From Frigididesulfovibrio sp031553235 (GTDB lineage: Bacteria; Desulfobacterota; Desulfovibrionia; Desulfovibrionales; Desulfovibrionaceae), in the NCBI GenBank assembly GCA_031553235.1, contig JAVBLS010000078.1, forward strand, positions 1-55,111: a stretch of DNA of 55,111 nt, written 5' to 3'. Under the pieces are notes generated by a model, which worked only from the letters and a program-made list of their open reading frames with translations, did not search any database and had not been told where the DNA came from. Made by a program: the position numbers and the translations under genes. Every line of letters starts with the position of its first letter. Position 1 is the first letter of the stretch. Positions 14,619 through 23,993 of the stretch are shown piece by piece.

Positions 14619-16001
14619 ATGCACGCCATTTTGTCCACCGCGCCGTATTTTCCCGATTTTGCCGCATTGCAACGCCACCTCAACGCCAGAGGCATGTTCC
14701 GCATCAACCCCGGCCTGGACCGTGTGACCGGCGTGCTGGAACGCCTGGGTCTGACCCGCCCGCCTTTTGTGGCGGTTCAGGTGGTGGGCACCAACGGCAA
14801 GGGTTCCACCTCGGCCATGCTCGAGGCCCTGGCCCGCGCCCACGGGCTCTCCACCGGCCTGTACACCTCGCCGCACCTGGTCTCGGTGTGTGAACGCATT
14901 CGGGTGAATGGGACCATACTCGGCGAAGGGATACTGCTACGCGAAATTGAACCGGTCATGCGGGCAGGCGGGGCGGATTTGACCTATTTTGAGCTGCTCA
15001 CGGCCCTGGCCGTGCGGGTTTTCGCCGCGGCCGGGGTGGACCTGGCCGTGCTGGAGTCGGGCCTGGGCGGCACCTGGGACGCGGTTTCGGCTGTGGACAA
15101 GGATCTGCTTCTGTTCACGTCCGTAGCTCTCGACCATACCCATATCCTCGGCTCGAGTCTGGCCGAGATCGCCGGCGACAAGGCCGGGGCCATGCGGCCG
15201 GGCGTGCCGGTCTTGAGTGCGGCCCAGCCGGACGGGGCCCGGGAGGCTCTGGTCGCGGCGGCCGAAGCCGGGGGTGTCTCCCTGAGCTTTGCCGAGAGCG
15301 GGCAACTGCCCCTGCCTGCCGAAGAGATGGGCCTCAAAGGGCCGCATCAGGTGGACAACGCCGGCTTGGCCCTGGTCGCCTGGAGGCATCTCTGCGGCCG
15401 GTCCGGCCCGGCCGTGCTCAAGGAGAAGCTTTCCGGAAGCTTGCCGGATGAGCGGCGTGAAGCCGAGGCCTTGCACCGGGTGTTTGTGCCCGGCCGGTTG
15501 CAGCGGGCTGTGCCCCTGCCGGCCGCCGATTTGCCGGCAGGGGCCTTTGTTCCCTGCGTTCTGGGCCGGCCCGGCCTGATTCTGGACGGAGCGCACAACC
15601 CGCATGGTTTAGCCGCTCTCGGCCGGGCTTTGGCCCTTGCCGGCATTGCCCCGGCGGCCACGGTTTTTGCCTGCATGGCCGACAAGGACGTGGAGCGCAT
15701 GCTCGCCCACGTGCGCGTGGCCGCCGTGGGCGGCCCGATCATCGTGCCGAGGCTGGCCGACAACGAGCGGGCCATGCCCGCCGAGGAACTGGCCGACCGC
15801 ATCGGGCTGAACGCCGAGGCTTCTCCCTCGGTTCGCGAGGCCCTGCAATGCGCCGCAGGCATTGCCGCCGAACGCCTGCCTGATGCCTTTGCCGAGCCCG
15901 GCACCCGCCACCCCGTGCTGATCTGCGGCTCTCTGTATCTGCTTGGCGAGGTCTTTGCCCTGTGGCCGGATCTGCTTGAACAAGCTCAAGAAGGCGTTTG
16001 A
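14619..16001 (+). CDS. folC: Folylpolyglutamate/dihydrofolate synthase
   Basis: This 460-residue Mur-ligase-like enzyme adds glutamate to dihydropteroate and then to tetrahydrofolates, using ATP. The P-loop is VVGTNGKGSTSAML (GTNGKGST at residues 57-64), followed by YTSPHLVSVCERIRVNG, FELLTALAVRVFA and ESGLGGTWDAVSAV. DHTHILGSSLAEIAGDKAG and LILDGAHNPHGLAAL mark the central and C-terminal domains. The protein is slightly long for the family (about 420-440). The ATG at 14619 has no obvious Shine-Dalgarno, so the start is less certain than the gene. A strong terminator follows. Confidence 0.9.
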   Translation: MHAILSTAPYFPDFAALQRHLNARGMFRINPGLDRVTGVLERLGLTRPPFVAVQVVGTNGKGSTSAMLEALARAHGLSTGLYTSPHLVSVCERIRVNGTILGEGILLREIEPVMRAGGADLTYFELLTALAVRVFAAAGVDLAVLESGLGGTWDAVSAVDKDLLLFTSVALDHTHILGSSLAEIAGDKAGAMRPGVPVLSAAQPDGAREALVAAAEAGGVSLSFAESGQLPLPAEEMGLKGPHQVDNAGLALVAWRHLCGRSGPAVLKEKLSGSLPDERREAEALHRVFVPGRLQRAVPLPAADLPAGAFVPCVLGRPGLILDGAHNPHGLAALGRALALAGIAPAATVFACMADKDVERMLAHVRVAAVGGPIIVPRLADNERAMPAEELADRIGLNAEASPSVREALQCAAGIAAERLPDAFAEPGTRHPVLICGSLYLLGEVFALWPDLLEQAQEGV

Positions 16002-16030
16002 GGGCGTCGGGGAGATGCCTGGATCGTGTG

Positions 16031-16072
16031 AACTGCCGGGCCGCTTCAAAGGAAGCGGCCCGGCAGTTTTGA
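16031..16072 (+). terminator. Strong terminator after folC
   Basis: AACTGCCGGGCCGCTTC (16031-16047) and its complement (16052-16068) form a perfect 17-bp stem with loop AAAG, followed by TTGAT on the plus strand. Confidence 0.8.
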
Positions 16073-16139
16073 TATGTGGCCGGAAAAGGGTTGCGGACCG
16101 CCTGTGCCGTGGATCCGGCAGGCGGGCGGTGTGCTGTGC

Positions 16140-16667
16140 TTATTGCGTGAAAGTCAGGCGGACACGGCGCGAACGCACGAAGTAGAGCATCCAGAGAAAA
16201 TTGATCACCAGTTGGAGCAGCAGCCCGACCAGAAAGGCGCGGTATTCGATGGGGGCCAGGTATGTTTGCATGGGCTCTTGCAGCATGGATGCGCCAAGGA
16301 TGGTGATCACCGTCTGCAGGCCGATGAGCAGCAGGCAGGCCTTGGGAAAGTTCTTTTTGCGCGCGGACATGAGAAAGAAGCAGATAATGATGCCGACGAC
16401 GGACAGGCCGCCGAGGATGGAGGTCAGACTGATGACCCGTTCAAGATCGGCGGCGACCATCGTATCGAGGCGGGTGAATTCGTCCAGTAGCGGTTTTTCG
16501 CCTGTGAGACCGAAAAAATACGAAAAAGCGTTCAGGGCCTGGTAGATGGAATAGGTGATCAGCCAGCCGCCGATGCCGGTGAGTTTTGCATCAATCTCGC
16601 GTCTGCGGGCCGCTTCAAGGGTTTCCGGCCCGTTGGGGCGCTCGTTGTTGTTGGGGGTATGTTCCAT
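16140..16667 (-). CDS. DUF2569-family membrane protein
   Basis: This 175-residue protein has about four membrane segments after a hydrophilic N-terminus. GIGGWLITYSIYQALNAF (about residues 32-49) and the closing WMLYFVRSRRVRLTFTQ match the start and end of the DUF2569 family, which typically reads GGWL near the first helix and YF-x-S-x-RVK-x-TF at the end. The function of the family is unknown. It stands alone, convergent with folC across the terminator at 16031. Confidence 0.7.
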   Translation of the reverse strand: MEHTPNNNERPNGPETLEAARRREIDAKLTGIGGWLITYSIYQALNAFSYFFGLTGEKPLLDEFTRLDTMVAADLERVISLTSILGGLSVVGIIICFFLMSARKKNFPKACLLLIGLQTVITILGASMLQEPMQTYLAPIEYRAFLVGLLLQLVINFLWMLYFVRSRRVRLTFTQ

Positions 16668-16865
16668 ATTGTCTCCGTTCAGGCGTCCCGGGTGGCGGGC
16701 GCAAGGAGAAAATAGCCGGCCCCGGCTGAAGGGTCAAGGATTGTCGTCGGTGGAGCTTTTCAAGCGAGGTGGCGCTTGCCCGGCCGGTTTTTCCCAACCG
16801 GTGGTCGGGCGGGGTGAGGCATGTTCCCGGCGCGCCCGCCCGCAGGCGGCGGGCAGAGCCGGCTT

Positions 16866-18407
16866 TTATATGCCGAAATCCCGGGCGATGCGTTCCTCGT
16901 CCGGCCGGGTAAAGAGCAGATCGCGAAAGCGGCGCACCCGCTCCGGGTGTTCCGGGTCGTTTTTGCGCTCGTTCAGTTCGGCCACAGCTCCGGCGATGTC
17001 CTCCGGAGCGGCGACGGGCTGCCAGAGGGTGCCCCGGCCACAGTCCGGACCGTCGGTCGGCAGGTAGTTGAGGTCCGGCTCCGGGCTGTTATCCGGCGGC
17101 GCCGGGTAGAGCACCGGCACGCCCAGGGCGCAGGCCTCGGCCTGCGAGCCCGAGCCGGAGCTGAGCACAGCCGAGGCGTCGGCCAGGGCCGCGAACAGGT
17201 CGCCGGCGACAATGCGCGGCTTGAGCGGCAGCAGGTGGGAGAAGGTATCCGGGTGGTCGGCCGGGTGAAACTTGTAGGCCACGGGCCGCCCGGCCTCGGC
17301 ATAGGGCAGGACCATTTTGAGAATGCGCCGGGTCTCGTCCGGGTGGTAGGAAAGCAGTACAAGTAGGTGCTTGTCTTCCCGGCCTTGCGGCAGGGGCTGG
17401 AAGATGCGGCCGTAGCGCAGCGACGGACCCACGGCATAGGGCGTGGGCGGGGTTTCCGGAAGGAAGGCCGATCCGTTGACCAGGGTCAGATCCGGGGCCA
17501 GGTCGGTTTCGGCCGGATCCGGATGGTTGTTGAGCAGTTCCGCCGGCCAAAGGAAAAGCTGGGCGCCGACCACCCGGACATGCCTGCCGCCTTCGGCCTC
17601 GGCCTGGCGCAGGCCGCGGATAAAGGCCTTGTTGACCGTCTGGTTTTCGTGCCAGGAGACGATCAACGGTTCGGCCGCCCGACGTAGACGCGGGGCTAGG
17701 CAAAGCCCGGCCAGACGCCGGGCCTCGCCGGTCAGGGCGCATTGCCCGAAGGTGTGGCTCAGGGCGGCGCGGATCCGGGCCTCGGGGCCGGCTTGTGGGA
17801 AGGAGCGCAGATCGCGGATCAGCCCGAGCAGGGCTCTGGGGTAGACAACAATGTGACGCAGCAGCCCCCGCCAGTCGCGCGGGGCGAAAAGGTGGGCCTC
17901 GGTCAGGCAGTTGCCTTTGCGGGCCAGCACCCGGAAGGCACGCCACAAGCACAGGGGGTTGCGCGAACCATACAGGCGGAGAAAGAGCACCGGCTCGCGG
18001 CCCTTGCGCCGGGCGGCCTCTTCCAGACCGGGCAGGTACATCTCTTCATAGCGGCCGTTTTTGGCCAGGCGCGGCAGCAGGGCAAAGGTATCGATGAGCA
18101 GGGGGTTGCCGGAATCCAGGCCGGCTGGAATTTTCCAGCCCAAAAGAAAGATGTAGAGCCTGCCAAGGAGTAAAAAGAGCAAGTGCCCGACGTTGTTGAG
18201 CAGGTAGCGGAAGGCAAGACGGGCCATGGCCGGAAGGGAAAGAGGGCTGAAGCGCGTTCCGGCTTTATAGTGCCGCAGCACGTCGCCGTAGTTCGGGGCT
18301 TTGGAAAGGTTCGGGCAGGAGAGCAGGGTATCGTTGCCGCGTACCCGGGCGTTGGTACGCGAGAAAGCGGCGAACAGTTCTCCGGCCGGTCCCTGGGGCG
18401 GGCGCAT
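16866..18407 (-). CDS. Putative GT-B-like surface polysaccharide glycosyltransferase
   Basis: This 513-residue protein has a hydrophobic segment at about residues 70-92 (LLNNVGHLLFLLLGRLYIFLL region). The C-terminal third resembles GT-B enzymes and capsule-related transferases: VAYKFHPADHPDTFSHLLP, then AVLSSGSGSQAEACALGVPV, the usual nucleotide-sugar-binding helix pattern with small residues before an acidic residue. It overlaps the end of the epimerase gene by ATGA, so the two are translationally coupled. The name is an inference from the pattern and neighbour: a transferase acting on a surface sugar, possibly using the nucleotide sugar made by the epimerase. No exact family could be assigned. 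Codon use is normal for the region. Confidence 0.5.
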   Translation of the reverse strand: MRPPQGPAGELFAAFSRTNARVRGNDTLLSCPNLSKAPNYGDVLRHYKAGTRFSPLSLPAMARLAFRYLLNNVGHLLFLLLGRLYIFLLGWKIPAGLDSGNPLLIDTFALLPRLAKNGRYEEMYLPGLEEAARRKGREPVLFLRLYGSRNPLCLWRAFRVLARKGNCLTEAHLFAPRDWRGLLRHIVVYPRALLGLIRDLRSFPQAGPEARIRAALSHTFGQCALTGEARRLAGLCLAPRLRRAAEPLIVSWHENQTVNKAFIRGLRQAEAEGGRHVRVVGAQLFLWPAELLNNHPDPAETDLAPDLTLVNGSAFLPETPPTPYAVGPSLRYGRIFQPLPQGREDKHLLVLLSYHPDETRRILKMVLPYAEAGRPVAYKFHPADHPDTFSHLLPLKPRIVAGDLFAALADASAVLSSGSGSQAEACALGVPVLYPAPPDNSPEPDLNYLPTDGPDCGRGTLWQPVAAPEDIAGAVAELNERKNDPEHPERVRRFRDLLFTRPDEERIARDFGI

Positions 18408-19336
18408 CAGGCAAAGTCCCCGGCGTGGCGGGCGTACATGCGCTGCAGGCCTTTCTCAAGACCGACGGACGGTTCATAGCCCAGGTACCTGGCGGCCATG
18501 GAAATATCCGCATATATGCCGTGGATGTCACCCGCGGTGGCTCCGGAATATTCCACGGTCACGGGCGTGGGGTGCAGGGCCTGGATCTTTTCCACCAGAT
18601 CGCCCACCTGCACCCGGTTGCCGCAGGCGATATTCAGAGCCCTGCCCGCCGATTCCGGCCGTTCCAGGCAGAGCAGGAAGGCCTGGACCACGTCGTCGAT
18701 GTAGACGAAGTCGCGATAGCGGCTGGGGTTGCCCTTAACGTGGATGTGCCCGTTCTTGAGCATCATGGCCATGAAAATGCTGACCATGCCCTGGCGCAGG
18801 TTGGCCATATTCTGCCCCGGCCCGTAAACGTTGAACAGGCGCAGCGAGGTGGAACGGATGCCGTATTGCTCGTACAGACGCAGGTAATGCTCCGAGGCCA
18901 GCTTGCCCACGCCATAGAAAGATTCCGGAAAGCAGGGCGCCTCTTCGTCCGTGGGAGCATCCGGCCGGCGACCGTAGACCGACATGGTGCCCGCATAGAT
19001 AAAACGCCGGCAGTCGCGCAGCAGGGCAAACTTGAGCAGGCGCAGGGTGGATTCGGCATTGGTGCGCAGATCGTACACCGAGTCGTCAAAACTGATTTCC
19101 CCGCTGCTCTGCCCGGCGATGTGGAAGATGGCCTCGTACCCGCCGTCCGGCAACCTGCCCGGCAGGTCGTCGGCCTGGCAGTCGCTTTGGATAAAGGTCA
19201 CGCCCTCGGGAATATTTTCCGCATACCCTGTGCTCAGGTTGTCCACCCCCACCACGGCATGTCCGCGCTGCAAAAGCGCCCGGGCCACGGCCGAACCGAT
19301 GAACCCCGCGATTCCGGTGACCAGATGACGACCCAT
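18407..19336 (-). CDS. NAD-dependent nucleotide-sugar epimerase/dehydratase (extended SDR)
   Basis: This 309-residue protein is an extended short-chain dehydrogenase acting on nucleotide sugars, close to UDP-glucose 4-epimerases. The NAD-binding loop is TGIAGFIGS (residues 7-15), VDNLSTG follows at 31-37, and the catalytic pair is Tyr141 and Lys145 (YGVGK) with an upstream Thr/Ser in YAGTMSVYG. SLRLFNVYGPGQ and YRDFVYIDDVVQAF are typical. The ATG at 19336 has AGAGGAGCGAGAC upstream. It forms a two-gene operon with the putative glycosyltransferase. Whether it epimerises, dehydrates or decarboxylates cannot be told from these motifs. Confidence 0.87.
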   Translation of the reverse strand: MGRHLVTGIAGFIGSAVARALLQRGHAVVGVDNLSTGYAENIPEGVTFIQSDCQADDLPGRLPDGGYEAIFHIAGQSSGEISFDDSVYDLRTNAESTLRLLKFALLRDCRRFIYAGTMSVYGRRPDAPTDEEAPCFPESFYGVGKLASEHYLRLYEQYGIRSTSLRLFNVYGPGQNMANLRQGMVSIFMAMMLKNGHIHVKGNPSRYRDFVYIDDVVQAFLLCLERPESAGRALNIACGNRVQVGDLVEKIQALHPTPVTVEYSGATAGDIHGIYADISMAARYLGYEPSVGLEKGLQRMYARHAGDFA

Positions 19337-19805
19337 GTCTCGCTCCTCTGTTGCGGTTTTCCATTATCCGGCGGGGTATAGCGCTGAACGCCCGGCCGCG
19401 CAAGTGCCGGGGCGTTGGCCGGGGTTGGTGTGATATTTCGCCGGCCGCTTGCCGTGCGTGACGGTCGAGCGACGGGAGAGTGCACTTCTTCGCAAAAAGG
19501 GCGGATTCCTCGCTCTTGGAACACAATCTTTTATTTGCTTGGTGAAATTTCAGACGCGAGTCTCAACGCTGTTTTTTTCACATGTGTATCATATATAATA
19601 TTCTATTTTAATAAAATATAGCTAAATATCAAAATATATATTGCCTGAAATAATGATTTTTTATGTCATTATATAGTAAATCATGTATAAAATATAATCT
19701 AAGTACACAAATTAATAATTTATTGTTCTTGAGTAACAGAACATTTTTTTCGACGGCAATTCTTACAAATATGCTGCATAGCCACTTCAAAAGGAGATAG
19801 AATCC
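19337..19805 (+). promoter_or_regulatory. AT-rich iol operon control region
   Basis: About 250 bases before iolA are strongly AT-rich, in contrast with the GC-rich flanks. Two palindromes stand out: ATAATGA (19650-19656) with TCATTAT (19666-19672), and TGTTCT (19724-19729) with AGAACA (19738-19743). The second has a 20-base span like a dimeric repressor site. No regulator gene is adjacent and no clear sigma-54 element was found. AAAAGGAG before 19806 is the iolA ribosome binding site. Confidence 0.45.
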
Positions 19806-21326
19806 ATGTCTATACGGAGACTCAAGTACTGCATTGATAACGAATGGAATGATTCAACATCCGGCAAATACGCCCCGGTTATGAACCCGAGTACCGGCGA
19901 ACAGATTGCCGAAACCCCCATATGCACCAAGGCCGAAGTGGAAGCCGCCATTCTTTCCGCCAGGAGAGCCTTCCCCGACTGGTCCTCCAAACCGGTGGCT
20001 TCACGGACCAAAGTGATTTTTAAATTCCGCGAACTGGTTGAATGCCATTTTGAAGAAATAGCCAAGCTTCTGGCCACGGAAATGGGCAAGAATCTGGATG
20101 AGGCCAGGGGCGACGTGCACAAGGTTATCGAAGCTTGCGAACTTTCCGTTGCCGCGCCCCTTGAGCAGCAAGGCTATTCCATGATGGAAGCCACCCGGGG
20201 ACACGATATCACCTTGTACCGTGAGCCGGTGGGCGTTTTCATGGGCATCGCCCCCTATAATTTTCCGGCCATGATTCCCTTTGGATGGTTCATTCCGCCT
20301 TGCATCACCAGCGGCAACACCATGGTTCTGAAAGCGGCCACCATGGTGCCGCAGAGCGGCATGCGGCTTCTGGAACTTTTGATCGAAGCCGGTCTGCCCA
20401 AGGGCGTGGTCAACTTGGTCACCTGTGGCCGCGAGGAACTCACTGCTCTTCTGGGGCACCCGGAAATTAACGGCATCTCTTTTGTCGGCTCCGAATCGGT
20501 GGGACTCAAGATTTATTCCGCGGCGGCGGCGGCGGGTAAACGGGTCCAGGCTCTGACGGAAGCCAAAAATCATGCATTGGTCCTGGAAGACGCATGCCTG
20601 GAGTGGAGCGCCCGTCGCATCATCAACTCGGCCTTCGGTTGCGCCGGCCAGCGCTGCATGGCTTTGCCGGCCGTGGTGGTGCAGGAATCCGTGGCCGACG
20701 AAATGGTTAGAATCCTGAAGAAACTGGCCTCCGAACTGGTGGTTGGAGCGGCTTACGAACCCGCCACCCAACTTGGCCCTTTGGTCAGCGTCGGCCAAAG
20801 GGAATCCGTGGAAAAGTGGATTGCCAAAGGCGTTGCCGAAGGGGCCGAACTTGTGCTGGACGGCCGGGGCTGCAGGCCAAAAGGTTGTGAAAACGGCTAC
20901 TTCGTTGGTCCGAGCATTTTTGACAAAGTCACTCCGGGCATGAGCATCGGCGACCGGGAAGTCTTCGGCCCGGTTCTGTGCATCAAGCGCTGCCGCGACT
21001 TTGAAGACGGCATGGCCATTATGAACGCCAACCCCTTTGCCAACGGCTCGTCCATCTTTACCCAGAGCGGCTACTACGGCCGCGAATTCGCCCGCCGCAC
21101 CGACGGCGGCATGGTGGGCATCAACGTGGGCATTCCCGTACCGCTGGGCTTCTTCCCGTTCTCCGGGCACAAGCGCTCCTTCTACGGCGATTTGCACTGC
21201 CTGGGCCGCGACGGTCTGCGCTTCTACACCCAAATCAAGACGGTCACCGCCAAATGGATCTCGCCCCACGAGTCCCACGAGGCCAAGGTCGGCACTTGGG
21301 AAGGCACCATCAATCGCGAACTGTAA
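19806..21326 (+). CDS. iolA: (Methyl)malonate-semialdehyde dehydrogenase, CoA-acylating
   Basis: This 506-residue aldehyde dehydrogenase converts malonate semialdehyde (or methylmalonate semialdehyde) with NAD and CoA to acetyl-CoA (or propionyl-CoA) and CO2, the last step of inositol breakdown. FMGIAPYNFPAMIPFGWFIP (given as APYNFPAMIPFGWFIP) and FVGSESVG hold NAD. The catalytic Cys lies in AFGCAGQRCMALPAV, with the MmsA-specific QRCMAL. GRDGLRFYTQIKTVTAKW is also typical of this subfamily. The start at 19806 has AAAAGGAG. It opens a seven-gene operon with spacings of 4-48 bases or overlaps. The company of iolB-E makes malonate semialdehyde the likely substrate here, rather than valine-derived methylmalonate semialdehyde. 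Confidence 0.92.
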   Translation: MSIRRLKYCIDNEWNDSTSGKYAPVMNPSTGEQIAETPICTKAEVEAAILSARRAFPDWSSKPVASRTKVIFKFRELVECHFEEIAKLLATEMGKNLDEARGDVHKVIEACELSVAAPLEQQGYSMMEATRGHDITLYREPVGVFMGIAPYNFPAMIPFGWFIPPCITSGNTMVLKAATMVPQSGMRLLELLIEAGLPKGVVNLVTCGREELTALLGHPEINGISFVGSESVGLKIYSAAAAAGKRVQALTEAKNHALVLEDACLEWSARRIINSAFGCAGQRCMALPAVVVQESVADEMVRILKKLASELVVGAAYEPATQLGPLVSVGQRESVEKWIAKGVAEGAELVLDGRGCRPKGCENGYFVGPSIFDKVTPGMSIGDREVFGPVLCIKRCRDFEDGMAIMNANPFANGSSIFTQSGYYGREFARRTDGGMVGINVGIPVPLGFFPFSGHKRSFYGDLHCLGRDGLRFYTQIKTVTAKWISPHESHEAKVGTWEGTINREL

Positions 21327-21340
21327 GATTGGGGAGAGCC

Positions 21341-22174
21341 ATGCTGACGACATCCACCATAGAAATGCTGGCGGCCGCCAGACGGTCCGGAAGGGCCGTC
21401 GGCGCCTTCAACGTGGGCAATATGGAAATGGTCATGGGGGTGATCCAGGCGGCCGAAGAAGCCGGCGCGCCGGTTATCCTGCAGGTGGCCGAAAAGCGTC
21501 TGGGCGGTTCGCCGCTTGACCTTATGGGGCCGTTGATGCTCGGCGCGGCCGGGGCAGCCGGCGTGGAAGTCGGCGTACAGCTGGATCACGGCCTGACCTT
21601 GGAGTGTATCCGCCAAGCCATGGACATGGGGTTTACCTCCGTCATGTTCGACGGTTCGCAGCGCAGTCTTGCGGAAAATATTGCCGTCACCACGGCTCTG
21701 GTCAAAGAAGCCGCCGCGCGCGGCGTGGCTGTGGAAGCCGAGGTCGGAGTCATCGGCGGCAGCGAGGGTGGGCCGGAACATGTGGCGCAATGCTGTGATC
21801 CGGAAGAGGCCCGCGCCCTGGCCGTTGCATCCGGCTGCGCCGCCCTTGGCGTTGCCGTCGGCAACGCGCATGGTCGCTACCGGGGCAAGCCGGAGCTGAA
21901 TTTTGCGGTTCTGGAAAAAGTGGCCTCCTTGGTTGAAACGCCTTTGGTGCTCCACGGCGGCACCGGCATACCAGTTGCCGATCTGCGCCGGGCCATTGGT
22001 GCCGGCATCGCCAAGATCAACATCGCCACGGCCCTCTTTGAGGCTCTCGCCGGCAATGCCGCCGAAAGCGCGGACCGGCCTGGTTACGATTATTTCAAAC
22101 TGAGTGAGGCCATGGTTCTGGGTGCCTACGAGGCGGCCAGGGAATACATCGCCATCTTCAACAGCAGGGTTTAG
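21341..22174 (+). CDS. iolJ: Class II aldolase, probable DKGP aldolase
   Basis: This 277-residue zinc aldolase should split 2-deoxy-5-keto-gluconate 6-phosphate into dihydroxyacetone phosphate and malonate semialdehyde. The fold is that of class II fructose-bisphosphate aldolase: VGVQLDHGLTLECI with zinc/substrate residues, VEAEVGVIGGSEGG, the second ligand region VAVGNAHGRYRGKPELNF, and PLVLHGGTGIPVADLRRAIG with the third histidine. The ATG at 21341 follows GGGGAGAGCC. Sequence alone does not separate IolJ from FbaA or tagatose-bisphosphate aldolase; the call rests on its position between iolA and iolB. It starts 14 bases after iolA. Confidence 0.85.
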   Translation: MLTTSTIEMLAAARRSGRAVGAFNVGNMEMVMGVIQAAEEAGAPVILQVAEKRLGGSPLDLMGPLMLGAAGAAGVEVGVQLDHGLTLECIRQAMDMGFTSVMFDGSQRSLAENIAVTTALVKEAAARGVAVEAEVGVIGGSEGGPEHVAQCCDPEEARALAVASGCAALGVAVGNAHGRYRGKPELNFAVLEKVASLVETPLVLHGGTGIPVADLRRAIGAGIAKINIATALFEALAGNAAESADRPGYDYFKLSEAMVLGAYEAAREYIAIFNSRV

Positions 22175-22178
22175 GAGT

Positions 22179-22955
22179 ATGGAACAGCGTTTCGGCTACC
22201 CCCAATTCGACGCCGACGGCGTGAAGGTGTTGACCCGCATGGATGGCGTCTGCTCCAACATGCTTATGAACATCACCGTGCATCATCCGGCCGTGGGGAG
22301 CAAACTGGATTTGAATTTTCCCGGCGAGGAAATGGCCGTTCTTTTGGTTCAGGGCGCAATCACTTTCGCCTGGGGCGCACAACGAAAGAGCGTGCGCCGA
22401 GGAGATTTTTTCACCGACGGCGCATGGTGCCTCCATGTGCCCCAAGGCGTGCCCGTGACGGTGAGCGTGGAGGACGAGTCGGAAATTCTGGTGCAGTCGA
22501 CCACCAACCCGCGCGACTTTGCCCCGGAGTTCTATACTCCGGAAAACTGCCGTACCGAAACCTTCGGTCGGGGTGGCTTTGAGGGCAAGGCCCAGCGTAC
22601 GGTGCGCACGTTATTCGATCACCGTTCAGCCCCGCAGTCAAACATGGTCCTGGGGGAAACCCTGACCCCTCAAGGCGGTTGGGCCAGCTACCCCCCGCAT
22701 CAACATCCCCAGCCGGAAGTCTATTACTACCGCTTTGACAAGCCGCAGGGGTTCGGGGCTTCTTTTATCGGCGACGAGGTCCACGCCATCCGCGACGGCT
22801 CGTTCGCGGCCCTTCCCGGCGGAGCATGCCACCCACAGGTCAACGCTCCAGGCTATCCCATGTATTGCGCTTGGATGATCCGCCACTTCGACAATGCCCC
22901 CTGGACGGACAGAATTTTTGATCCCGTCCATGCCTGGCTTCTTGAAACCAAGTAA
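22179..22955 (+). CDS. iolB: 5-deoxy-glucuronate isomerase
   Basis: This 258-residue bicupin enzyme turns 5-deoxy-D-glucuronate into 2-deoxy-5-keto-gluconate. The metal-binding set is visible as YPPHQHPQPEVYYYRFDKP (His, His, Glu) around residue 170, and the closing motif DNAPWTDRIFDPVHAWL is characteristic of IolB. The ATG at 22179 is four bases past the iolJ stop, with TTTAGGAGT serving as both stop region and ribosome binding site, so translation is coupled. Length is normal for the family. Confidence 0.92.
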   Translation: MEQRFGYPQFDADGVKVLTRMDGVCSNMLMNITVHHPAVGSKLDLNFPGEEMAVLLVQGAITFAWGAQRKSVRRGDFFTDGAWCLHVPQGVPVTVSVEDESEILVQSTTNPRDFAPEFYTPENCRTETFGRGGFEGKAQRTVRTLFDHRSAPQSNMVLGETLTPQGGWASYPPHQHPQPEVYYYRFDKPQGFGASFIGDEVHAIRDGSFAALPGGACHPQVNAPGYPMYCAWMIRHFDNAPWTDRIFDPVHAWLLETK

Positions 22956-22970
22956 TGAAAGGGCCGGCTC

Positions 22971-23993
22971 ATGAAATATGCGGACTTTGACGGCCAAAGG
23001 CCCATGGATATGGTCCTTCTGGGGCGGGCGGCCATCGATCTGAACCCGGTGGATATGTACAGGCCGCTTTCGGAGAATTGCACCTTCAAAAAGTATCTTG
23101 GCGGCTCGCCTGCCAATATCGCCGTCGGGCTTGCGCGTTTGGGCAAAAAATGCGGCTTTGTCGGTCGGGTTTCCGACGACCGCTTCGGCGATTTTGTGAT
23201 CAACGAGTTCAGCCGCGAAGGCGTGGACGTTTCCCGCATCCGGCGTTGCGTGAACGGCGAAAAGCTGGGTTTGACCTTCACCGAGGTGCTCGGCCCGACC
23301 GAAAGCTCCATCCTGATGTATCGTAACCACATCGCCGACCTGTCCTTGTGCGTTGACGACATAGACGAAGAATACATCAAAAACACCAAGGCTCTTCTCA
23401 TCTCCGGCACGGCCCTGGCCCAGAGCCCCTCGCGCGAGGCCGCCCTCAAGGCCCTGGCTCTGGCCGGCAAAGCCGGGACACCTGTGATTTTCGACATCGA
23501 TTATCGTGAATACAACTGGAAAAACCGCGATGAAATCGCCGTTTTCTGTTCGCTGGTGGCCTCCGAATCGGCTGTGATCATCGGTTCGCGCGAAGAATAC
23601 GATTTGACGGAACATCTCACGGCGCCCGGCCTTGACGATCAAGGCAGCGCCGGCTTGTGGCTGGGCAAGAAGGCCCGCATCGTGGTCATCAAACACGGTA
23701 AAGACGGTTCCAGCGCGTATACGGCGGACGGGGCCCGTTACGGCATCAAACCCTTCCCGACCAAATATCTGAAAGGTTTCGGCGGCGGCGACGGTTATGC
23801 TTCGGCCTTTTTGGACGGCCTGCTGGATGGCCGTGAGATCATCGATTGCCTGGAGCGCGGCAGCGCCTCGGCTTCCATGCTCATCGCAAGCCACGGCTGT
23901 TCACCCTTTATGCCCACGGCCGGCGAACTGGATGCATTCATCACGGCGGCCAAAAAAGAGCATGGCGAAATGATCGCCCGGAGGCAGCTATGA
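22971..23993 (+). CDS. iolC: 5-dehydro-2-deoxygluconokinase
   Basis: This 340-residue PfkB-family kinase phosphorylates 2-deoxy-5-keto-gluconate at C6 with ATP. KKYLGGSPANIAVGLARLG (about residues 40-58) is the substrate-binding signature 1. The second signature, which holds the catalytic base Asp, reads FGGGDGYASAFLDGLL where IolC proteins usually have FGAGDAFASAF; the Asp is kept. IFDIDYREYNW is typical of the family. The gene starts 15 bases after iolB and its stop overlaps the iolD start (ATGA at 23990-23993). Confidence 0.92.
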   Translation: MKYADFDGQRPMDMVLLGRAAIDLNPVDMYRPLSENCTFKKYLGGSPANIAVGLARLGKKCGFVGRVSDDRFGDFVINEFSREGVDVSRIRRCVNGEKLGLTFTEVLGPTESSILMYRNHIADLSLCVDDIDEEYIKNTKALLISGTALAQSPSREAALKALALAGKAGTPVIFDIDYREYNWKNRDEIAVFCSLVASESAVIIGSREEYDLTEHLTAPGLDDQGSAGLWLGKKARIVVIKHGKDGSSAYTADGARYGIKPFPTKYLKGFGGGDGYASAFLDGLLDGREIIDCLERGSASASMLIASHGCSPFMPTAGELDAFITAAKKEHGEMIARRQL

